Positions 26,628 through 37,060 of a stretch of 64,000 nt of DNA are shown piece by piece (the stretch's first letter is position 1; the number at the start of each line of letters is the position of its first letter). The notes beneath the pieces were generated by a model that had not been told where the DNA came from, ran no database searches, and saw only the letters and a list, made by a program, of their open reading frames with translations. Made by a program: the position numbers and the translations under genes. Source of the stretch: Acuticoccus yangtzensis (lineage in GTDB: Bacteria > Pseudomonadota > Alphaproteobacteria > Rhizobiales > Amorphaceae). The stretch lies in the NCBI RefSeq assembly GCF_001927245.1, contig NZ_MJUX01000013.1:1-64000 (forward strand), read 5' to 3'.

Positions 26628-27686
26628 TCAGGCGAGAGGCGCCCGTTTATGGCGCGCCTTGCAGAAGCCGATAAAGGCCCGGTCCGGATGCTTCACCGCC
26701 GTGCCCTGGTCGCATGCCCACGCTTGCCATTCCGCATGCAGGAAATGGACGTCGTAGCCCGGCGCAGCCTTTCGGGCGGCCTCGTAGGTCTCCGGGGCGA
26801 TCATCGGGACCTCGAACCGTGGAGGCTTCGCGCCCGAGCCGTCCGCCATCGCGGCGCGCCGACGGAACACGACGATGTTCCCTTCGAGGCGGATCCGATA
26901 GTCGGGGACGTGATCGAAGGATTCGTCGTGGCGCACGATTGTCATGAGCAGGCGCCGAAATTCCTTGTCGGTCGAGATCGACCCGCACTTCTTCTGCAGC
27001 AGCTCGACCGAGATGCGCCATTCGGCCTGCATGCCGCAGTGCTTGCGCGCCAGCTCGTAAATCCGCCGCTCAAGGGGTTTGCGGAGCCGGAAATAGTCGC
27101 GGTGGAGCGTCAACACCTCGTTGGCACGGATGGCGTTGAAAACCCAGTCCGACAGGGTGATCTCGACCTCCTGCATCCGGCCCTCGCGGGTCTCCCGCAC
27201 GATGCGGGCGCGGTCGATGATGCCGAAGGTGTCGAACTCCTCATGCCCGCCGGTGACGATGTTGGTGCTGATCGTCGTGCCGCGCAGCCGCTCGAACGCG
27301 GCTTTCAGGCCGTCATAGCCGCGGCCGTCGGTCACCCGGTTTGTCGCCCGCAGAAGGTCGTACGCCTTGAGCCGGACCGTCTTGGTGACGGGCTTCCCCT
27401 CGTTCAGCGCGGCGATCAGCTGGCTGATGCAGTAGATCAGCACGTCGCGATCATGGACCGTCGCCAGCCCCTTCACCGACGGTGTGACCTCGACGAACGT
27501 CTCGCCGTGCTCGTAGCGCCGCACGCGCCGGTCCGGCTTCGTGGAGAGCGAGAAGATCGGATGCTCCATGGACGCCATGTCGCCCTTGGGCGCGGCATCG
27601 AAGATGTCGCACACGAAGAAATCGCCCTGGCCGGTCCGGTCCGGCAGCAGCGGCGAGCGATCGAGATTCGTGATTTCACCCACCAT
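26628..27686 (-). CDS. repA: Plasmid replication initiator protein A (RPA family)
   Basis: A 352-residue protein of the alphaproteobacterial replication-initiator-A family. Recognisable blocks are LATVHDRDVLIYCISQLI, the DLLRATNR helix, FERLRGTTISTNI and LRKPLERRIYELARKHCG, corresponding to the two winged-helix DNA-binding units. It would bind the iterons and open the adjacent AT-rich DNA. The ATG at 27686 is directly followed by one complete iteron, so residues 2-6 (VGEIT) are encoded by a replication-control repeat. Initiator binding there could block its own expression. Confidence 0.92.
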   Translation of the reverse strand: MVGEITNLDRSPLLPDRTGQGDFFVCDIFDAAPKGDMASMEHPIFSLSTKPDRRVRRYEHGETFVEVTPSVKGLATVHDRDVLIYCISQLIAALNEGKPVTKTVRLKAYDLLRATNRVTDGRGYDGLKAAFERLRGTTISTNIVTGGHEEFDTFGIIDRARIVRETREGRMQEVEITLSDWVFNAIRANEVLTLHRDYFRLRKPLERRIYELARKHCGMQAEWRISVELLQKKCGSISTDKEFRRLLMTIVRHDESFDHVPDYRIRLEGNIVVFRRRAAMADGSGAKPPRFEVPMIAPETYEAARKAAPGYDVHFLHAEWQAWACDQGTAVKHPDRAFIGFCKARHKRAPLA

Positions 27687-27822
27687 GACTCTACCATCGT
27701 GATTTCACCCACCGGGTCAACCAGATTCGTGATTTCACCCACTCTAATCAGTGGCCGGACTTTCGTGATTTCACCCACCAAGATACGTGATTTCACCCAC
27801 CTTCTTTCGTGATTTCACCCAC
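27669..27822. repeat. Six direct iterons of the plasmid origin
   Basis: The 15-mer CGTGATTTCACCCAC occurs six times without mismatch, at 27669-27683, 27698-27712, 27728-27742, 27764-27778, 27786-27800 and 27808-27822. Start-to-start spacings are 29, 30, 36, 22 and 22 bases. The last three copies are therefore phased at two helical turns. The first copy lies inside the repA coding sequence. Confidence 0.97.
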
Positions 27823-27912
27823 CAACAGATTTGAAATCGTATTTTATATCAGCACCTTAAGCGACGTCTTCCACTGCGTAACACGACTCTAACTTTATAT
27901 TTAACACTCACA
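27823..27912. other. AT-rich DNA unwinding element candidate of the origin
   Basis: Directly beyond the last iteron the sequence becomes distinctly AT-rich (ATCGTATTTTATATCAGC, then TAACTTTATATTTAACACTC) in an otherwise GC-rich molecule. That is where an iteron origin normally melts. No clear DnaA box was found by eye. Confidence 0.55.
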
Positions 27913-27982
27913 GCCTCTCAATATCGGCGACCATAGGTAGCGATAGGGGCCGATCGCCAAAGAGAATGACAACCTCCCGCGA

Positions 27983-28086
27983 CCCCCTGTCTGTTGGCGA
28001 GGTGGTAGCATCAGGGCTGCGGAAGGGAGCCCGTCCCCCTGTCTGTTGGCGAAGTGGTAGCGTTGGAGTTGCGGAAGGGAGCCCGT
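27983..28086. repeat. Two tandem 52-bp repeats
   Basis: The unit beginning CCCCCTGTCTGTTGGCGA at 27983 is repeated at 28035 with a few substitutions, and both contain GCGGAAGGGAGCCCGTC. They lie between the replication origin and the IS110 element, and the second copy runs into the conserved left end of the IS. They may be target or end duplications from repeated IS insertion. Confidence 0.8.
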
Positions 28087-28088
28087 CC

Positions 28089-29144
<1,056 letters not shown>

Positions 29145-29583
29145 CCGAGGGTCTGCAGCCCGTTAGGGAGCAAGGGTCCCTTCCGCGTCGCTCTGAACCC
29201 TGAACGGTTGCTTGGGACAGCCGATCCCGCACGACATGGACAGGACCCTCACCATGCCACGCACCATCATCGGCTGCGACCTCTCGCGTGCCGTCCTCGA
29301 CCTCTACAGCTTGCCGGATGCCGCCTCGACGCAGGTCGTCAACGACCCGGATGATCGCCGCCTCTGGGGCGGTGGCCGCAAGATTCGGGAGGCGCTCTAC
29401 ATCGCCGTCCTCACGGCTTCGCGGCGCGTTCCAAGCTTCGTCACCATGCGCGATCGTATGCGAGAGAGGGGCAAGGCGCCAAAGACGATCCTCATCGCCG
29501 TCGCACGCCGGCTCCTCGTCATCATCAACGCCATGCTGCGCAACGGAACGCCGCTCGCAGCATGCGCGAACAACACAGTTGCC
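29145..29583 (+). mobile_element. Internally deleted relative of the IS110 element
   Basis: The left end (29145-29253) and right end (ending ACAACACAGTTGCCC near 29583) closely match the intact element immediately to the left, but the middle of the transposase gene is missing. Identity is high, not perfect, so it is a diverged relative rather than a fresh copy. The two elements are in direct tandem. Confidence 0.7.
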
Positions 29584-29589
29584 CGCTAG
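29254..29589 (+). pseudogene. Deleted IS110 transposase
   Basis: The frame stays open for 111 residues but contains only the first 33 residues of the transposase (to VVNDPD) joined to the last 75 or so (RRLWGGGRKIREALYIAV onward). About 200 residues are lost, including Glu51, the Asp pair and the catalytic-serine region. It cannot be active as a transposase. Confidence 0.85.
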
Positions 29590-29780
29590 CAACATATTTC
29601 TACGCGCCGCATCTTCGCGGCTTTAGACGTACTCGACCACACGACATGCGCAGAAAACCATCACGATCAGCAACCCACTTCCAACCCATGAAAAGACGCA
29701 GTCGTGCAACGTTAATGTGCGCAATTAGGAATCAAACACCTGCCATTGACAGTTCGCAGAAGCAGAGCCATCAACACCAG

Positions 29781-30152
29781 ATGCGTCTGTTCGCCGTCAT
29801 CCTCCACGCGTTGATCGTAGCGGGGCTCCTTCTGAGCAATCCCGCCTCCGTCCGCGCGGCTCCCGCGATGTCGGGATCACCAAACGACACGGTGATGACG
29901 ATTGCGAAGAGTGACGCCAGTTCAATGTCGCCATGCTTCGACGGTCACTGTCCCGACGGGAAGACCTCCATGCCGGAGTGCCCCGCCAACCTCACGTCTT
30001 GCGGTGGCTCCGCGATGCTCGCTGTTGATCCGTTCGTTCCGGGTTTCATCCGTACGTCAGGGGGTATTCCCTGCGGCGTGGTGTGGAATGCGACCGTTGT
30101 GCCGCCTCGGCACGATCCACCACCTCCGAGATTTTCCGCAAACACGGTCTGA
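29781..30152 (+). CDS. Small exported Cys-containing protein before the first multicopper oxidase
   Basis: A 123-residue protein with a signal peptide (FAVILHALIVAGLLLSN to VRAAPA) and a mature part with paired cysteines (PCFDGHC, PECPANLTSCGGSAM). The ending is proline-rich. I do not know the family. The protein at 52682-53053, also 123 residues and also upstream of a multicopper oxidase, has a comparable Cys cluster followed by AM and a DP motif, so the two look like distant paralogues. A periplasmic copper-binding or sensing role is plausible. ATG 29781 was chosen because it gives the signal peptide. Confidence 0.65.
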   Translation: MRLFAVILHALIVAGLLLSNPASVRAAPAMSGSPNDTVMTIAKSDASSMSPCFDGHCPDGKTSMPECPANLTSCGGSAMLAVDPFVPGFIRTSGGIPCGVVWNATVVPPRHDPPPPRFSANTV

Positions 30153-30316
30153 GCGCTGCGCGCCGTCTTCTCGGCGAACGGTGTGACTCCGACCCAACGC
30201 CCATCGACTTGTCGCCGGTGAGAGCGTGTGTCCGCCCAAACAAGGGCGGTGTTGCGGGCCACTTCCCCGCTTGTCTCGCCATTCACTCATGAAAGTGATG
30301 GCTGCGGAAGATCACC

Positions 30317-31747
30317 ATGAGACCCTTTTCCGGCGTTGCGATCACGCGGCGCACGATCCTCGCTGGCGCCGCCGCCAGCCTCGCGAGCTTGTCCACCACG
30401 CACCAAACACTCGCAGCGGGCATACCCGCGCGACTTATCGCTGCCCCAGGCCGCCAAGCGCTCGAGTTCGGCAAAGCCACCCGACTGGTGGACACCTGGA
30501 GCTACAACGGCACAGTTCCAGGCCCGCTCCTTCGATATCACGTAGGCGATCGGCTGGAGGTCCTGTTCGAGAACCGCCTCGATGAGCCAACCTCGGTCCA
30601 CTGGCACGGACTCAGGCCACCGAACGCGATGGACGGCGCCGCACCGCTGACACAGGCTCCCGTGGAGCCGGGCGGTTCAATGAACTACGCCTTCGACCTC
30701 GCCGACGCCGGCACCTACTGGTACCACACCCATTTCCGCGGCTGGAACCAGCAGGACCGCGGACTCTATGGCATCCTGATCGTCGATGAGCGCAAACCGT
30801 TTAAGGTCGACCGAGACGTTCTCCTCGTTCTCGACGACTGGGTGATCGACCGTGGCGGTCGCCTCGACACCGACCTCGGTCAGATGCACGAGTGGGCGCA
30901 CGCCGGGCGCCTCGGCAACCTAGCGACGATCAACGGCAGCGCTAACGCAGCGGTACCTTTGACGCCCGGCGAGCGTGTGCGATTCCGGCTCGTCAACGTC
31001 GCTAACGCGCAGATCTTTGCGCTTCTGTTCCCCGGCCACGCCCCCGTCGTTATCGCTGAGGACGGCAATCCGGTGGCGCCAAGAGCCGTCGGTGAAGAGC
31101 CGCTCATTCTCGGCCCCGGTCAGCGCGTCGACCTGGTCCTCGACGCAACAGGCAAGGCAGGATCGATCTACCCCATCAAGGCCTACACGCTGACCGATGA
31201 GGTCACGCTCGGCCAGTTCGCATACCGCGATGAGCCGGGCGGCAGCGGCCTTATCGGCACCGAGGTCACGCCCCTGGAGGCGAACGCGCGGCCGGCCCTC
31301 GCAATCGCCGAGGCCCGGCGGATCGAACTTCGTATGGAAGGCGGTGCGATGGGCCGCATGCGCGGTGCGATGATGGGGGGACGCATGGTGGGAATGCGCG
31401 ACCTTGTCGCCAACGGCCGCGTTTGGGCATTCAACGGCGTCGCAGGGGACATGGAGACGCCGCTCGTTTCGCTGAAGCGTGGCGAGTCCGTTGTCGTCGA
31501 CTTGATCAACGACACCGCGTTTCCGCACGCGATGCACCTCCACGGGATGCACTTCCGCGAGATCGAGCGGAACGGCGTGCCGGTAGACGGACCGTGGCGG
31601 GACACCACCGTCATGGCGCCGGACGATCGCGTCTCGATTGCCTTCGCCGCCGAAACAGCCGGCAAGTGGATGCTTCACTGCCACATGATCGAACATCAGG
31701 CCGGCGGGATGATGACGTTCGTCGACGTCAAAGGGGACGCCGCATGA
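30317..31747 (+). CDS. Multicopper oxidase, CopA/CueO-like, Tat-exported
   Basis: A 476-residue three-cupredoxin-type oxidase with a twin-arginine signal (ITRRTILAG, residues 9-17). Copper motifs are HWHG at residues 95-98, HTHF at 137-140, the HAMHLHGMHF block, and HCHMIEHQAGGMM at the end (His454, Cys455, His456, His460, Met465). A Met-rich loop (GGAMGRMRGAMMGGRMVGM, near residue 345) resembles the cuprous-oxidase loop of CueO. It should oxidise Cu(I) in the periplasm. The next gene overlaps it by four bases, and seven genes through dsbA follow without large gaps. Confidence 0.92.
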   Translation: MRPFSGVAITRRTILAGAAASLASLSTTHQTLAAGIPARLIAAPGRQALEFGKATRLVDTWSYNGTVPGPLLRYHVGDRLEVLFENRLDEPTSVHWHGLRPPNAMDGAAPLTQAPVEPGGSMNYAFDLADAGTYWYHTHFRGWNQQDRGLYGILIVDERKPFKVDRDVLLVLDDWVIDRGGRLDTDLGQMHEWAHAGRLGNLATINGSANAAVPLTPGERVRFRLVNVANAQIFALLFPGHAPVVIAEDGNPVAPRAVGEEPLILGPGQRVDLVLDATGKAGSIYPIKAYTLTDEVTLGQFAYRDEPGGSGLIGTEVTPLEANARPALAIAEARRIELRMEGGAMGRMRGAMMGGRMVGMRDLVANGRVWAFNGVAGDMETPLVSLKRGESVVVDLINDTAFPHAMHLHGMHFREIERNGVPVDGPWRDTTVMAPDDRVSIAFAAETAGKWMLHCHMIEHQAGGMMTFVDVKGDAA

Positions 31748-32301
31748 GCGCACCTTCGCGTCGCGAGGTTTTCGCCGGCCTTGCAGCGAGTGTTTTCGCC
31801 GTGGCGCTACCGTCTGGTGCGGAGGCGCATCCCCGTCCGGTCACGCCACCCACCATCGTCGGCTTTCGCACGCGCGCACCCGCTGGCGCGATCGTGGTGC
31901 ACACAGCCGAACGGCGTCTCTACTTGGTTCTGGGTCGAGGCCGGGCGCTCGAATACGTAATCGGCGTCGGTCGCTCAGGGCGATTGTTTCGCGGCTCGGG
32001 GCGCATCGGGCGCAAAGTGGCCTGGCCGAGCTGGACACCGACGGAGAACATGATCCGCCGCGAGCCACACAAGTACGCGAGGTTCGCAGGCGGGGTTCCG
32101 GGTGGACTTGGCAACCCGCTCGGCGCCCGTGCGCTCTACCTCTACCGCGGCGGTCGCGACACGATGTACCGCATCCACGGCACCAACGATCCGACGAGCG
32201 TCGGTCGCGCGGTCTCGAACGGCTGTATCCGCCTCCTCAATGCTCACGTCGAAGACCTCTACACCCGCGTCTCGATCGGCGCGCCAGTGTACGTCCAGTA
32301 A
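31744..32301 (+). CDS. L,D-transpeptidase (YkuD domain), first copy
   Basis: A 185-residue exported protein with a signal sequence (REVFAGLAASVFAVALPSGA) and a YkuD catalytic domain. The active-site motif is HGTND, then VGRAVSNGCIRLLN with the nucleophilic Cys. These enzymes make 3-3 peptidoglycan cross-links or attach proteins to the wall. The start overlaps the oxidase stop (ATGA), so it is co-translated with a copper protein. A second, different L,D-transpeptidase lies two genes downstream. Confidence 0.92.
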   Translation: MSAPSRREVFAGLAASVFAVALPSGAEAHPRPVTPPTIVGFRTRAPAGAIVVHTAERRLYLVLGRGRALEYVIGVGRSGRLFRGSGRIGRKVAWPSWTPTENMIRREPHKYARFAGGVPGGLGNPLGARALYLYRGGRDTMYRIHGTNDPTSVGRAVSNGCIRLLNAHVEDLYTRVSIGAPVYVQ

Positions 32302-32316
32302 AGTTCGGAGTTTTCC

Positions 32317-32784
32317 ATGTTCAGTGCAAAGTACGTCGCCGCAGCACTCTTCGCCGGAACGATCGCCGGATGGGCGCAGCCTGCTGCTGCCGGCGATCCG
32401 TCTGCCTACACCATGCACGTCTACAAGACGCCTTGGTGCAGCTGCTGCGGCGCGTGGACGGACCACATGAAACGCCTTGGCTACAAGGTCGAGGTGACGG
32501 AGCTGAACGACCTCGCTCAGTTGCGCAAGCAGGCCGGTGTCCCCGACGAGGTCCAGGGCTGCCACACCGCGGCCATCCAGGACTATGTCGTGGAGGGCCA
32601 CGTGCCGCCAGAGGCGATCGCCAAGCTCCTCGACGAGCGGCCGAAGGTCCATGGGATCTCTGTCCCCGGCATGCCGAAGGGCTCCGTTGGCATGGGCGAC
32701 GATCCGCGCGCGCAGTACGATATCGTGACGTTCGACGCCGGTCCGGCCGCGAACAGCCGGGTTTTCTACCGTGCAGGGCATTAA
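32317..32784 (+). CDS. DUF411 metal-binding protein (CopG-like)
   Basis: A 155-residue exported protein with a signal peptide and the DUF411 pattern: VYKTPWCSCCGAWTDHMK, VPDEVQGCHTA, YVVEGHVP and GISVPGMPKGSVGM. The CSCC and CH residues and the downstream methionines form a copper site. The family is found in copper-resistance operons as a periplasmic metallochaperone. It lies between two L,D-transpeptidase genes and overlaps the second by 14 bases. Confidence 0.9.
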   Translation: MFSAKYVAAALFAGTIAGWAQPAAAGDPSAYTMHVYKTPWCSCCGAWTDHMKRLGYKVEVTELNDLAQLRKQAGVPDEVQGCHTAAIQDYVVEGHVPPEAIAKLLDERPKVHGISVPGMPKGSVGMGDDPRAQYDIVTFDAGPAANSRVFYRAGH

Positions 32785-33457
32785 TCTGATCGGCCGCCGC
32801 GCGTTTCTCGTCGGAGGCGGCGCCGCGCTGCTCGGTGGCTGTACCGGTGCGCAAGCACCCGCGCCGCAGGTAGCTGCCACCTCACGCGTGCCCCCGCTGT
32901 ACCGCGAGATGTACGGCGCCCGGCCGGACGAGCGGTTTGCCATTCCGGCGGTTGATCTCTCAAAGGTCGATCCGCGGTTCTGGCGGCGGGAGGTGGCTGA
33001 TCCGACGGGAGAGCGCGGCGGTACAGTCGTCGTCGATACCGGGAGCTATTTCCTTTACTGGACGATGGAAGGCGGCAGGGCGATGCGCTACGGCGTGGGC
33101 CTCGGTCGCGAGGGGTTCGGCTGGAACGGCACCGCGACGATCGAGCGGAAGGCACAGTGGCCGACTTGGACGCCACCGGCCGAGATGATCGCGCGCGAGC
33201 CAGAGCTCGAGGAATATCGAAACGGGATGCCGCCGGGTCTCGGCAACCCGCTGGGCGCACGGGCGCTCTATCTCTACCAGAACGGCCGCGACACGCTCTA
33301 CCGCCTGCACGGCACGCAGGAAGCCTACTCGATCGGCCGCGCGGTATCCTCCGGCTGCGTCCGCCTTCTGAATCAGGACATTATCGACCTGCACATGCGC
33401 GTGCCCACCGGGTCGCGTGTCGTGGTGCGGCCGCCCAGCCAGTCGCTGCTCGGGTGA
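32771..33457 (+). CDS. L,D-transpeptidase (YkuD domain), second copy, lipoprotein-like
   Basis: A 228-residue protein from GTG 32771 with a signal sequence ending in a lipobox (ALLGGCTG), so it is probably anchored to a membrane. The YkuD active site is [17 protein letters not shown] followed by VRLLN. It shares the [14 protein letters not shown] segment with the first copy but has a different N-terminal half ([16 protein letters not shown]). It overlaps the DUF411 gene by 14 bases. Confidence 0.92.
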   Translation: MQGINLIGRRAFLVGGGAALLGGCTGAQAPAPQVAATSRVPPLYREMYGARPDERFAIPAVDLSKVDPRFWRREVADPTGERGGTVVVDTGSYFLYWTMEGGRAMRYGVGLGREGFGWNGTATIERKAQWPTWTPPAEMIAREPELEEYRNGMPPGLGNPLGARALYLYQNGRDTLYRLHGTQEAYSIGRAVSSGCVRLLNQDIIDLHMRVPTGSRVVVRPPSQSLLG

Positions 33458-33462
33458 ACGCC

Positions 33463-33954
33463 ATGACCAAGACACGTCCCTTCATCATGCTTGGCGTCGG
33501 ATTGCTCTTCGGCGCGGCCGCCATTGCCGCCGTCGCGTTCTGGCCGCGAAGCCAGACGGCGCCGGCGGTCGCACTAGCTCCGGGCGATGCGGCGGTGGTC
33601 GCGCAGGGGGCGACCATTTACGAGGCGCAGTGCGCCTCGTGCCACGGTGCGAACCTAGAGGGCCAGCCGAATTGGCGTGAGCGCGGCGCGGACGGCCGGC
33701 TTCCGGCCCCTCCGCACGACGAGACCGGGCACACCTGGCACCACCCTGACGTGCTGCTCTTCAAGCTGACCAAAGAAGGGCCGCCGAAGGAGATGGGCAA
33801 CGGCGAGCCCTACTACTCGAACATGCCGGCGTTTGGGGGCGTCCTCAGCGACGACGAGATCGTTGCAGTCCTTTCCTACATCAAGAGCCGCTGGCCGGAG
33901 GACGTTCGGCGACGGCATGACGAGCTCAACCGCCAGATGGCGGGGATGCAATGA
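33463..33954 (+). CDS. Membrane-anchored c-type cytochrome
   Basis: A 163-residue protein with an N-terminal membrane anchor ([20 protein letters not shown]) and one haem-binding CASCH motif, followed by the axial-ligand region [10 protein letters not shown] and the C-terminal helix [16 protein letters not shown]. It is a monohaem class I cytochrome of the cytochrome c/CopC-associated type. It could pass electrons from copper oxidation or receive them from the thiol system. It overlaps the next gene by four bases. Confidence 0.9.
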   Translation: MTKTRPFIMLGVGLLFGAAAIAAVAFWPRSQTAPAVALAPGDAAVVAQGATIYEAQCASCHGANLEGQPNWRERGADGRLPAPPHDETGHTWHHPDVLLFKLTKEGPPKEMGNGEPYYSNMPAFGGVLSDDEIVAVLSYIKSRWPEDVRRRHDELNRQMAGMQ

Positions 33955-35999
33955 CGATCGCCACCCGCATCGCCTGTGCGCTGATCCTGCTGGCGCCGTT
34001 CAGCGCATCGGCCGTCGCCGCAACGCCGTGGCAGGAGGGGGCAAACAGTGCGGCCCGTCTCCACATCGCACGAGATGTATCGGGCGACATCGTCGCCGGG
34101 CTTGAGGTGCGTCTCGAAGATGGTTGGAAGACGTACTGGCGCTCCGCCGGATCAACGGGCCTTCCCCCTCGTATCCAGACGGAGGGCTCGCAGAATGTCG
34201 GCGAAGCCCGCGTCGTCTTCCCGGCACCGGAGCGGTTCGTGGCCTTCGGCATCGAGGCCCTGGGCTACGAGCACGGGGTCACGCTGCCGCTTCGGATCAA
34301 TCTGGCGGACCCGGCTCGAGGTGCGCGGCTGGACGTTCAGGCAGACTTCCTTGTCTGCGGCAAGGTGTGCATCCCGACGCATTTTTCATTCGCGGCGACG
34401 ATTCCCGCCGATCCATCATTCCTGCCAGCGATCGCCGACACAGCCATCGCGGCCGCGCTGGCGCGTGTGCCCCGTCCCGCTCTCGATGAGAATGTCGCGC
34501 TGGCACAACTTGTCCCGGCTGCCGAAGGCCTTAAGGTTGAACTGAAGTCGTTCGGCGACGGTGGCGACCTCACCGGTGCGCTGATCGTGGCGGAGGTCGA
34601 GGGCGCCAACCCGTTGATCGGCAAGCTTGGCGCCAGGGGAGGCGGCCGTTTCACGGCGACGCTCAGAGGCGTGCCGCTCCCGCCGGGCACTGCCGTGCGT
34701 CTCACCGTTGCGGATGAAGACCTGGCGCTCGATCTTTCGGGCACGGTGACGGATGCTGTCGCGGCGGAGCCGACGACGAGCGGCTACAGCCTTGCCGCGA
34801 TCCTCGCAATCGCGTTCCTCGGCGGTCTCATCCTCAACGTCATGCCCTGCGTCCTGCCGGTGCTGTCGATCAAGGTGGCGGCGCTTTCTCGCGCAGCGGC
34901 TCTCGATAGGGGACAGCAACGTCTCGCATTTCTGGCAACGGCAGGTGGTATTGTCACCTTCATCGCAGTCCTCGCAGTGGCGCTCGGGACGCTCAAAGCG
35001 TTCGGCCGGGACGTCTTCTGGGGGATGCAGTTTCAAGAGCCGCTCTTCGTCGGGTTTCTCTTCGCGCTCCTCGCGCTGATGACGCTGAACCTTGCCGGCG
35101 TCTTCGAGATCCGCCTGCCCGACGGTATGCAGAACCGGCTTGGCCGACTCGGCCGAACTGGCGATTTCGCCGACGGCTTCGTGATCGCGCTCCTCGCAAC
35201 GCCGTGCAGCGCGCCGTTTCTCGGAACCGCCATCGCCTTCGGGCTAGCCGGGGGAGCTAGCGCGCTCGCGGCGACGTTCGCGGCGCTCGCTGCGGGCTTT
35301 GCGTTTCCCTACGTCCTCGTTGCCGCTGTGCCGGGAGCCACGAGGCTTCTGCCGAAGCCGGGGCGGTGGATGGCACGGCTCCAGCGCGCCCTCGTCGTGC
35401 CGATGCTGGCGGTCGTCGCCTGGCTTGGGTCGATCCTCTTTGCTCAGGTGGGCGTCGGTGTCCTGATCGCCCTCGCAACCGGGAGCCTCGCCGTTGCAGC
35501 GGTCCTGCGCCGTCCGCGCCCGGCCACGGTCGGATTGGGTGGCGTTGTGATCGCTGCGTGCGTCCTGGTCGTCGTCGCGAATGTCGGCTCGGCCTCGGTC
35601 AGCGGGCCTTCCGGAAACGCGGGGCACTGGCAGCCGTTCGACAGGGAGGTGATCGAGGGACATGTCGCACGCGGTCACGTCGTCTTCGTCGACGTGACCG
35701 CCGACTGGTGCATCACCTGCGTCTACAACAAGGCGGCCGCGCTCGACCGGGAACCCGTCGAGGCCCTTCTCGCCCGGCCGGACACGGTTGCGATGCGGGC
35801 CGACTGGACGCGGCCCGACGACGCGATCGCGGCGTTCGTGAAAGACCACGGCCGCTACGGCATTCCGCTCGACGTCGCATACGGTCCAGCCGCGCCGAAC
35901 GGCATAGTTCTTCCAGAAATCTTGACTATCGACGCCGTCCGGAACGCGATCGCCGCCGCGCGCGGGCGACCCAGCGCCGTCGCACAAACCGGAGAGTAG
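33951..35999 (+). CDS. DsbD/ScsB-family thiol:disulfide interchange protein
   Basis: A 682-residue protein with a signal peptide, a periplasmic N-terminal domain (residues about 25-270, with Cys pair VCGKVC), a transmembrane domain with conserved MPCVLPVLS and TPCSAPFLG cysteines, and a C-terminal thioredoxin-like domain with WCITC. This is the three-domain DsbD/ScsB layout that carries reducing power from cytoplasmic thioredoxin to the periplasm. The ScsB type is linked to copper tolerance. The start overlaps the cytochrome stop (ATGA). Confidence 0.93.
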   Translation: MTIATRIACALILLAPFSASAVAATPWQEGANSAARLHIARDVSGDIVAGLEVRLEDGWKTYWRSAGSTGLPPRIQTEGSQNVGEARVVFPAPERFVAFGIEALGYEHGVTLPLRINLADPARGARLDVQADFLVCGKVCIPTHFSFAATIPADPSFLPAIADTAIAAALARVPRPALDENVALAQLVPAAEGLKVELKSFGDGGDLTGALIVAEVEGANPLIGKLGARGGGRFTATLRGVPLPPGTAVRLTVADEDLALDLSGTVTDAVAAEPTTSGYSLAAILAIAFLGGLILNVMPCVLPVLSIKVAALSRAAALDRGQQRLAFLATAGGIVTFIAVLAVALGTLKAFGRDVFWGMQFQEPLFVGFLFALLALMTLNLAGVFEIRLPDGMQNRLGRLGRTGDFADGFVIALLATPCSAPFLGTAIAFGLAGGASALAATFAALAAGFAFPYVLVAAVPGATRLLPKPGRWMARLQRALVVPMLAVVAWLGSILFAQVGVGVLIALATGSLAVAAVLRRPRPATVGLGGVVIAACVLVVVANVGSASVSGPSGNAGHWQPFDREVIEGHVARGHVVFVDVTADWCITCVYNKAAALDREPVEALLARPDTVAMRADWTRPDDAIAAFVKDHGRYGIPLDVAYGPAAPNGIVLPEILTIDAVRNAIAAARGRPSAVAQTGE

Positions 36000-36002
36000 A
36001 CC

Positions 36003-36734
36003 ATGCTGAAACTGTTCATCGTCGCCGCAGCGGTCGGCCTGTCTATCGTGAGCGCATCGGCCGACGGGTTGAGCGCCGGAGAGAAGGATGAGGTCCGTGC
36101 GCTCATCCGCGACCACCTTCTCGAAAATCCCGAGATTCTCGCCGATGCGTTCGAAGCCCTGCAGGCGAAGCAAAGGGCCGCGGATGAGGAGGCGGTGAAG
36201 GGCGCTCTCGCCGACCTCGGTGAGACGTTGCGCAACGCGGGAGACGATCCTGTCGGCGGGAATCCGGACGGAACGATCACGGTCGTAGAATTCTTCGACT
36301 ACAACTGTCCGTACTGCCGGAAAGTGAAGCCCGAGGTGGTAGAGTTACTCGAGAACGACGAGCGGATCCGGTACGTATTCAAGGAATTTCCGATCCTGTC
36401 GGCGTCGTCAGCCCAGGCCGCGCGGGCTGCGCTTGGCGTGTGGGCGAGCGCTCCGGACAAGTACTGGGACGTGCATCAGGCGCTCATGGGCCATGAGGGA
36501 ACGCTGACCGAGGCCCAGATCCAGGCGGCCATCGAAGGAGCAGGACTCGACTGGAGCGAGATCGTAGCGCGCGGCGATGCCGACGACATCACCGCCAAGA
36601 TCCGCGAGACGATGCAGGTCGCCGGGCGCCTCAACATCAACGGGACGCCGAGCTTCGTGATCGGGAACGAGGTGATTCCGGGCTTCGTGGACGCGAAGCA
36701 GCTGGAGGCAGCTGTCGCCGCCTCCGGCGAATGA
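36003..36734 (+). CDS. DsbA-family thioredoxin-like protein (ScsC-like)
   Basis: A 243-residue secreted protein with a signal peptide, an N-terminal helical region ([20 protein letters not shown], residues about 30-50) and a thioredoxin fold with active site CPYC in [11 protein letters not shown]. The cis-Pro loop is NGTPSFVIG. The N-terminal helix is of the type that multimerises in ScsC/DsbA-like isomerases. With the upstream DsbD-like protein it would repair wrong disulfides made by copper. It is the last gene of the operon that starts at 29781 or 30317. Confidence 0.92.
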   Translation: MLKLFIVAAAVGLSIVSASADGLSAGEKDEVRALIRDHLLENPEILADAFEALQAKQRAADEEAVKGALADLGETLRNAGDDPVGGNPDGTITVVEFFDYNCPYCRKVKPEVVELLENDERIRYVFKEFPILSASSAQAARAALGVWASAPDKYWDVHQALMGHEGTLTEAQIQAAIEGAGLDWSEIVARGDADDITAKIRETMQVAGRLNINGTPSFVIGNEVIPGFVDAKQLEAAVAASGE

Positions 36735-36769
36735 GCCAGGTACGCCAGCTCCCGGCTCCCGGACATGCC

Positions 36770-36964
36770 TTAGCGGACGGTCGCCGGGAAGCCCGCCTTT
36801 TCGAGCGAGGCGAGGATGTCGGCCTCGCTGGCGCGCGTCTCGACGATCGCCTCGTGCGTCGCGAGATCGGTCCTGACGGTGGCATCCTTGTCGACCTTTT
36901 CAACGGCGTGGGTGACGCCCTTCACGCAGCCGCCGCAGTGCATCGTTGGGATCGAGAGTTTCAT
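36770..36964 (-). CDS. copZ: CopZ-like copper chaperone (HMA domain)
   Basis: A 64-residue HMA domain protein with the metal motif MHCGGC instead of the more common MTCxxC, and the fold-typical [16 protein letters not shown] strand. It would hand Cu(I) to CopA or to CueR in the cytoplasm. It is divergent from copA, and its promoter carries a CueR-type box (36994-37024). Confidence 0.93.
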   Translation of the reverse strand: MKLSIPTMHCGGCVKGVTHAVEKVDKDATVRTDLATHEAIVETRASEADILASLEKAGFPATVR

Positions 36965-36993
36965 GACGACATCTCCAGTTCATCTCTCGCCGG

Positions 36994-37024
36994 GAAGTGG
37001 GGCTTCCCACCGTGGGAAGGTCAA
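36994..37024 (-). promoter_or_regulatory. CueR-type promoter of copZ
   Basis: On the minus strand TTGACC (37024-37019) is followed by the dyad CTTCCCACGGTGGGAAG and, after a 19-bp spacer, by CACTTC at 36999-36994. The long 19-bp spacer with a central dyad is the signature of MerR/CueR-activated promoters. It mirrors the copA promoter almost exactly. Confidence 0.85.
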
Positions 37025-37060
37025 GATGACCGGCGACATACATTCTTTCGAGGACCGCGC

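Noticed and set aside
26583-27812. A 409-residue plus-strand frame opposite repA
   Set aside because: It is antisense to the conserved replication initiator and its C-terminal part is just translated iterons.
27669-27822. CRISPR-like array
   Set aside because: The repeats are 15 bp with 7-21 bp spacers and lie at a replication initiator start, so they are iterons; no cas gene is present.
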